Translations under genes and position numbers: made by a program
From: Alteromonadaceae bacterium UBA2620
Lineage (GTDB): Bacteria; Pseudomonadota; Gammaproteobacteria; Enterobacterales; Alteromonadaceae
Assembly: GCA_002339125.1 (NCBI GenBank)
Contig: DDJQ01000047.1
Coordinates: 1-8,353, forward strand
Length of the DNA: 8,353 nucleotides
Direction: 5' to 3'
Part shown: one piece after another, positions 5,418-8,353 of the stretch
Layout of the letters: the number at the start of each line of letters is the position of its first letter
Numbering within the stretch: position 1 is the stretch's first letter
Notes under the pieces: generated by a model
What the model was told of the DNA's origin: nothing
The model's database searches: none
What the model saw: only the letters and a program-made list of their open reading frames with translations

Positions 5418-6050
5418 ATGCGGTTACTAACGACACTAACTTTACTAGCCGGCCTGCTCACTGGCATGCCATCACAGGCAGAAAATATCGCCCTGGTGGG
5501 TGGCAGACTCATAGACGGCACGGCCGAACGCCCGCTACACAATAGCGTGATCCTGGTAAAAGACGGCATCATCGAACAGGTAGGCACAATAGAATCTTTA
5601 CCCGTGCCCGCGGGCTATCGCGAAGTCTCCACCGAAGGGCACGACGTGCTGCCCGGTTTATGGGAAAGTCACGCTCACATAATGCTTACCGGCCACGCCA
5701 ATTATACGCACTGGCAAAAAGCGTATCGCGACCGCCAGGTGGATGAGATTATGCCGGCCTCACTGATGCAGTTGCTGCTTGCCGGCATCACCAGTGTTCG
5801 TGACATGGGATTTGACGCCATGGACACACTACGGGCAGCGACTTATTGGCCAGCAGTAATGATGGGCGTTCAAGACCGTTATGGCACAGTAACACCGGGT
5901 AAGGTAGCCGATATCATCGCTGTGCGTGGCAATGTGCTTAAATATATGAACTTAGTACGTGATGTCGACATGGTCATGAAAGATGGCATTATTTTTAAGC
6001 ATAATGGCATAGTCGACGAGGCCTTACTCAGCGACTTTGGCAAACGCTAG
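5418..6050 (+). pseudogene. Core-deleted secreted amidohydrolase (imidazolonepropionase-like)
   Basis: The 210-residue frame has both ends of a metal-dependent amidohydrolase but lacks the middle. It begins with a signal peptide (about residues 1-21, cleavage near SQA), then the family start GGRLIDGT (28-35), the composite beta domain and the first metal motif SHAHIML with H85 and H87. After GITSVRDMG (123-131) it jumps to the C-terminal hallmark LRAATYWPA...GTVTPGKVADI (from 138). Full-length relatives are roughly 400-450 residues. The lost part carries the other metal ligands (lysine or glutamate, two histidines and the catalytic aspartate), so hydrolase activity is not expected. The join is in frame near 5808-5812 and no frameshift is visible. 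Start ATG 5418 has AAGGA six bases upstream. It may be a dead remnant, a short protein with another role, or an assembly collapse. Confidence 0.8.
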
Positions 6051-6085
6051 GCTAACTCCTGACTCCTAATCAAATCAACGATGGT

Positions 6086-6122
6086 TATCGGCCTGACCTT
6101 CACGGTCTGGTCGATACCCTTT
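6086..6122 (+). terminator. Hairpin terminator after the amidohydrolase remnant
   Basis: Arms 6086-6098 and 6104-6116 pair over 13 positions with one G-U and one mismatch around a 5-nt loop, followed by CCCTTTCT. It lies 35 bp after the amidohydrolase stop and next to the stop of the convergent DUF3291 remnant. The T-tract is short and on the plus-strand side. Confidence 0.5.
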
Positions 6123-6269
6123 CTACTTATTAAAGCTGTGCTTAAAACTGAACGCAAAATCACTTTCTCCATGTTCACGTAGATGAACTAAGCGTTCCTC
6201 AGCTTCAGCCATCCCTATGGAATCCATAGGAAATTTAGGCCTGGCGATATTGAGTTGGGCGAGATGCAT
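6123..6269 (-). pseudogene. Core-deleted DUF3291 gene, 48 codons
   Basis: This short frame starts MHLAQLNIARPKFPMDS, the recognisable N-terminus of DUF3291 proteins. It ends AEERLVHLREHGESDFAFSFK, the recognisable C-terminus of the same family. Full-length members are about 140-160 residues, so roughly 100 central residues are missing and the frame is kept. The join lies near residues 20-24, where GCTGA is directly repeated (GCTGAAGCTGAG on the minus strand, 6209-6198), which suits slippage between short repeats. A 17-bp inverted repeat, CCTATGGA-A-TCCATAGG (6214-6230), is immediately beside it. A good ribosome site AAGGA lies six bases before ATG 6269, so the mini-ORF could still be translated. 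It follows rlmA by 84 bp on the same strand. DUF3291 function is unknown, and the family call is from memory of its termini. Confidence 0.68.
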
Positions 6270-6353
6270 GGGTTTTCCTTAACTCACTGGCACCTCTTTA
6301 CTATGTGGGCTGGCATCTGATTACACAATATACAGTGCACACAAAATTTCAGT

Positions 6354-7178
6354 TTAACTGTGTTCCCGTTGCCAAACGTGAATAACAAAGTCCGCTTCTA
6401 CCTGCTGTAATTCGGCGAACCGGGCCTGAGCTTCATCCTGTGGTAAACGCCAGTAATAAGGGGTCATCTCGAGCAATCCCTGGCGAGTTTGCGGATCGGA
6501 TAAATCCACCGTAAAACTCACCCGTTGCTCACTGAGCTGACTAAATCCGGCGCGGTCGGCAAATTCAACCTTGTGCTGACGGGGGTTATCGTAAATGGCC
6601 TGCTTTATAGACCATAGGTGATCTTCAGCCGGGTCGACAGCTATCAGAAGACCGCCCGGTGCAATTACTCTTTGGTATTCTGTATTACTGCCCGGGGCAA
6701 ATACCTGCAGCACCACATCCTGCGAATTATCATCAAGCGGAAGATGGGCACTGCTGGCTACCGCAAAATGACAGTTTTTATAGCGTTTAGCCGCCAGATC
6801 GACAGCATGTTTGGCAATATCGCAGCCAGATGCGTTTACTCTACGCTCTGCATCCTGTAGCGCCTGTACGATATAGCCAAGATAACTGCCCTCGCCACAA
6901 CCGGCATCAAATAAGCGTACATCCGACTGCCCTGCATAATGCTTCTGAATAGTTTCTACCAGCGCCGCCATAAGCGGCTCATAGCCTTTGGCATCATGAA
7001 ACTGGCGGCGGGCATTAACCATGGTTTTGTCATCACCGGGCTGTCTGGACTTTTTATTCTGCACCGGCAGTAAGTTTAAATAGCCAGATTTGGCCTCATC
7101 AAAGGCATGACGATTTTCACACCGCCAGGTGCGCATCGATTGCTGTAATGGTTGCTGACAAAGCGGACAACGCCACAT
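6354..7178 (-). CDS. rlmA: 23S rRNA (guanine-745-N1)-methyltransferase
   Basis: RlmA (RrmA) methylates N1 of G745 in helix 35 of 23S rRNA using S-adenosylmethionine, in the cytoplasm. The 274 residues fit the E. coli protein (269). An N-terminal zinc finger is formed by C4, C7, C20 and H24, followed by the family block SGYLNLLPVQNKKSRQPGD (31-49). The SAM motif I is DAGCGEG (91-97), ASSAHLPLDD (141-150) leads to the motif IV region, and LLEMTPYYWR (235-244) is a typical RlmA C-terminal block. The protein ends FVIHVWQR, like the E. coli FNIHLWQR. ATG 7178 has GAGG seven bases upstream, and the zinc finger begins at residue 4, which fixes the start. It lies 35 bp behind the acyltransferase gene on the same strand with no terminator between, so the two may be co-transcribed. 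Confidence 0.95.
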   Translation of the reverse strand: MWRCPLCQQPLQQSMRTWRCENRHAFDEAKSGYLNLLPVQNKKSRQPGDDKTMVNARRQFHDAKGYEPLMAALVETIQKHYAGQSDVRLFDAGCGEGSYLGYIVQALQDAERRVNASGCDIAKHAVDLAAKRYKNCHFAVASSAHLPLDDNSQDVVLQVFAPGSNTEYQRVIAPGGLLIAVDPAEDHLWSIKQAIYDNPRQHKVEFADRAGFSQLSEQRVSFTVDLSDPQTRQGLLEMTPYYWRLPQDEAQARFAELQQVEADFVIHVWQREHS

Positions 7179-7213
7179 GGGAATACCTCAGTAAAACAGG
7201 AGCGGCAATGCTA

Positions 7214-8353
7214 CTAGTGATCGCTGACAATGGAAAGTGGCACCTCGTCACTGTGCTCACCAATATCATCGATACTCAGGCTCGGATCGTCAATACTGGC
7301 TTCCAGCATGTCGAACGCTTCGCGGCAGTACTCCGCCAGCGGCTGCAACGATTTAATCTGCTGATTGCAACACACCATTCCAATATTGGCCGTACCATTA
7401 TATGTCATCAGGGTGATGTTAACGCCGCCCCCCGGGGTTTGCGTAGAAATGGGATAACAGGCGAGCAATTTACTGTCTTTAAAGTACTTTTGTTGTTTAG
7501 GGCCGGGGATATTCGACACCAGCACATTAGCAATGGGTTTTACCCAGTCCGAAATATGCAGCCACTCGAATACCAGCGCGATGGCCTGGATAACAATGGT
7601 ATAACCGCTGAAAGCAGAAGGACGGGCCCGCTGGGCAGCCTGCTTTACAATGCGATGATGATAAATAATCTGCCGCAGGCGCAGGTAAGGATCGCTCTCA
7701 TCATGGGCTAACTGCACCGGTACAATGGCAATGCGATTACCGGTAGTTTTTTCACCGGGCTTTCTCAAATTGATGGGCATATTGGTATACAGCGCACGGG
7801 TAAATACATGACCGTGATCCTGCAACAAGCGGTGAACGCCAATATCAAAAGCGGTAAGTAGCACTTCGTTAGCTGATGCTCTGGTGCGCCGGGCCAGCGC
7901 CCGCACGCGGGCAAAATCTAAATCAAAGGTCGCCACTGCACGACCTGCTTTAACCTGACCGGTAAGTACGGTACGGGTACCGGTAAAGGGCACGGGCATA
8001 TAATGACGATTAATCCGGATCAGGCGTAACAATAAACGAGTGAAAATCACCAGCAAATCCTTACCAGTAAGCAGCGTTTCCCATAGGTTTATCCAAAAAC
8101 GTTTCATGCGCTTGTACTGCGCACGTTTTTGATGCCGGAGCCGCTTTAATGCCCATACCGGTACAAAGCCGGTACTTTGCGGCTCATCCAGATAACCGGC
8201 CTGAAACCAGCGTACCAGGGTAGCGCCATCGCCATACATATGATGGACCCGCGCATAAATAGCAAATACCTGCTGTGATGGAGAATATAAAAAATGGTAC
8301 TGCCAGAGCGGCTTGTCGTGGTCTAGCCGGGGTTCATGCATGCGGGCAATAAA
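7214..8353 (-). CDS. Wax ester synthase/DGAT-like acyltransferase, 5' end outside window
   Basis: This O-acyltransferase family joins acyl-CoA to a fatty alcohol or diacylglycerol to make storage wax esters or triacylglycerol at the inner membrane. The last 379 codons are visible and the frame stays open to the window edge. The Met codon at 8341 is internal: the segment around it (RMHEPRLDHDKPLWQYHF) corresponds to a conserved region over 100 residues into full-length members. Numbering from that Met, PLW is at 11-13, the catalytic HHxxxDG is HHMYGDG (33-39), VSNIPGP is at 275-281, and a C-terminal PGGGVNITLMTYNG block marks the WES acyltransferase domain. The usual ND motif reads NE (158-159). 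A basic helical stretch lies at 65-112. It could be a wax synthase, DGAT or a related acyltransferase of unknown substrate. The gene precedes rlmA by 35 bp. Confidence 0.88.
   Translation of the reverse strand, partial: FIARMHEPRLDHDKPLWQYHFLYSPSQQVFAIYARVHHMYGDGATLVRWFQAGYLDEPQSTGFVPVWALKRLRHQKRAQYKRMKRFWINLWETLLTGKDLLVIFTRLLLRLIRINRHYMPVPFTGTRTVLTGQVKAGRAVATFDLDFARVRALARRTRASANEVLLTAFDIGVHRLLQDHGHVFTRALYTNMPINLRKPGEKTTGNRIAIVPVQLAHDESDPYLRLRQIIYHHRIVKQAAQRARPSAFSGYTIVIQAIALVFEWLHISDWVKPIANVLVSNIPGPKQQKYFKDSKLLACYPISTQTPGGGVNITLMTYNGTANIGMVCCNQQIKSLQPLAEYCREAFDMLEASIDDPSLSIDDIGEHSDEVPLSIVSDH

Noticed and set aside
5243..5587. 114-codon minus-strand ORF across the rsgA/amidohydrolase gap
   Set aside because: It crosses the rsgA terminator and is antisense to the amidohydrolase signal peptide, with low-complexity composition typical of a chance frame.
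6315..6335. LexA-like box CTGTATATT near the DUF3291 start
   Set aside because: The second half does not give the ACAG needed for a CTGT-N8-ACAG site.
4023..6343. Shared 11-mer CAGTGCACACA at 4023-4033 and 6333-6343
   Set aside because: Both copies are upstream of genes (rsgA leader and DUF3291 remnant), but they are in different orientation relative to those genes and one 11-bp match is weak evidence of a common operator.
6618..6860. 80-codon plus-strand ORF
   Set aside because: It is antisense to the SAM-binding part of rlmA and shows no domain.
7148..7711. 187-codon plus-strand ORF
   Set aside because: It is antisense to the acyltransferase C-terminus and the rlmA start, both well supported by motifs; its protein resembles no family.

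Overview
The window looks like chromosomal DNA of a marine gammaproteobacterium, most likely Alteromonadales (Alteromonas/Aestuariibacter-like). This is inferred from the protein families (RlmA, a second-type RsgA, a YceB/DUF1439 protein, a bacterial wax ester synthase/DGAT, a GMC alcohol dehydrogenase) and from a FadR-like operator. No rRNA, tRNA or CRISPR is visible, so the placement is not firm.

Layout. Positions 1-1356 are an IS4-family, IS10-group insertion sequence with one transposase gene and 30-bp inverted ends. It abuts three 14-bp GGGGTCA-type tandem repeats that run into the stop codon of a GMC oxidoreductase (1391-3004, minus). A divergent intergenic region (3005-3199) carries a FadR-like palindrome on the GMC side and a good sigma-70 promoter on the other side. 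That promoter serves a DUF1439 gene (3200-3940, plus), whose stop codon lies in a five-unit 20-bp tandem array. Then comes a structured leader with a possible 12-codon upstream ORF, followed by an RsgA-like circularly permuted GTPase (4206-5246, plus) with a terminator hairpin behind it.

The middle (5418-6269) holds two gene remnants. Each keeps the correct N- and C-termini of its family, but the core has been removed in frame. One is a secreted amidohydrolase (plus) and the other a 48-codon DUF3291 remnant (minus, convergent). On the minus strand follow rlmA, the 23S rRNA G745 methyltransferase (6354-7178), and a wax ester synthase/DGAT-like acyltransferase (7214 to beyond the window end).

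The genes do not form one pathway. Two are related to lipid metabolism: the acyltransferase, and the alcohol dehydrogenase with its FadR-like site. Two modify or help mature ribosomes: rsgA and rlmA. I see no clear new defence or mobile system. The most unusual signals are the pair of core-deleted genes, the possible uORF/RNA switch in front of rsgA, the FadR-like box over a promoter, and the two tandem arrays.
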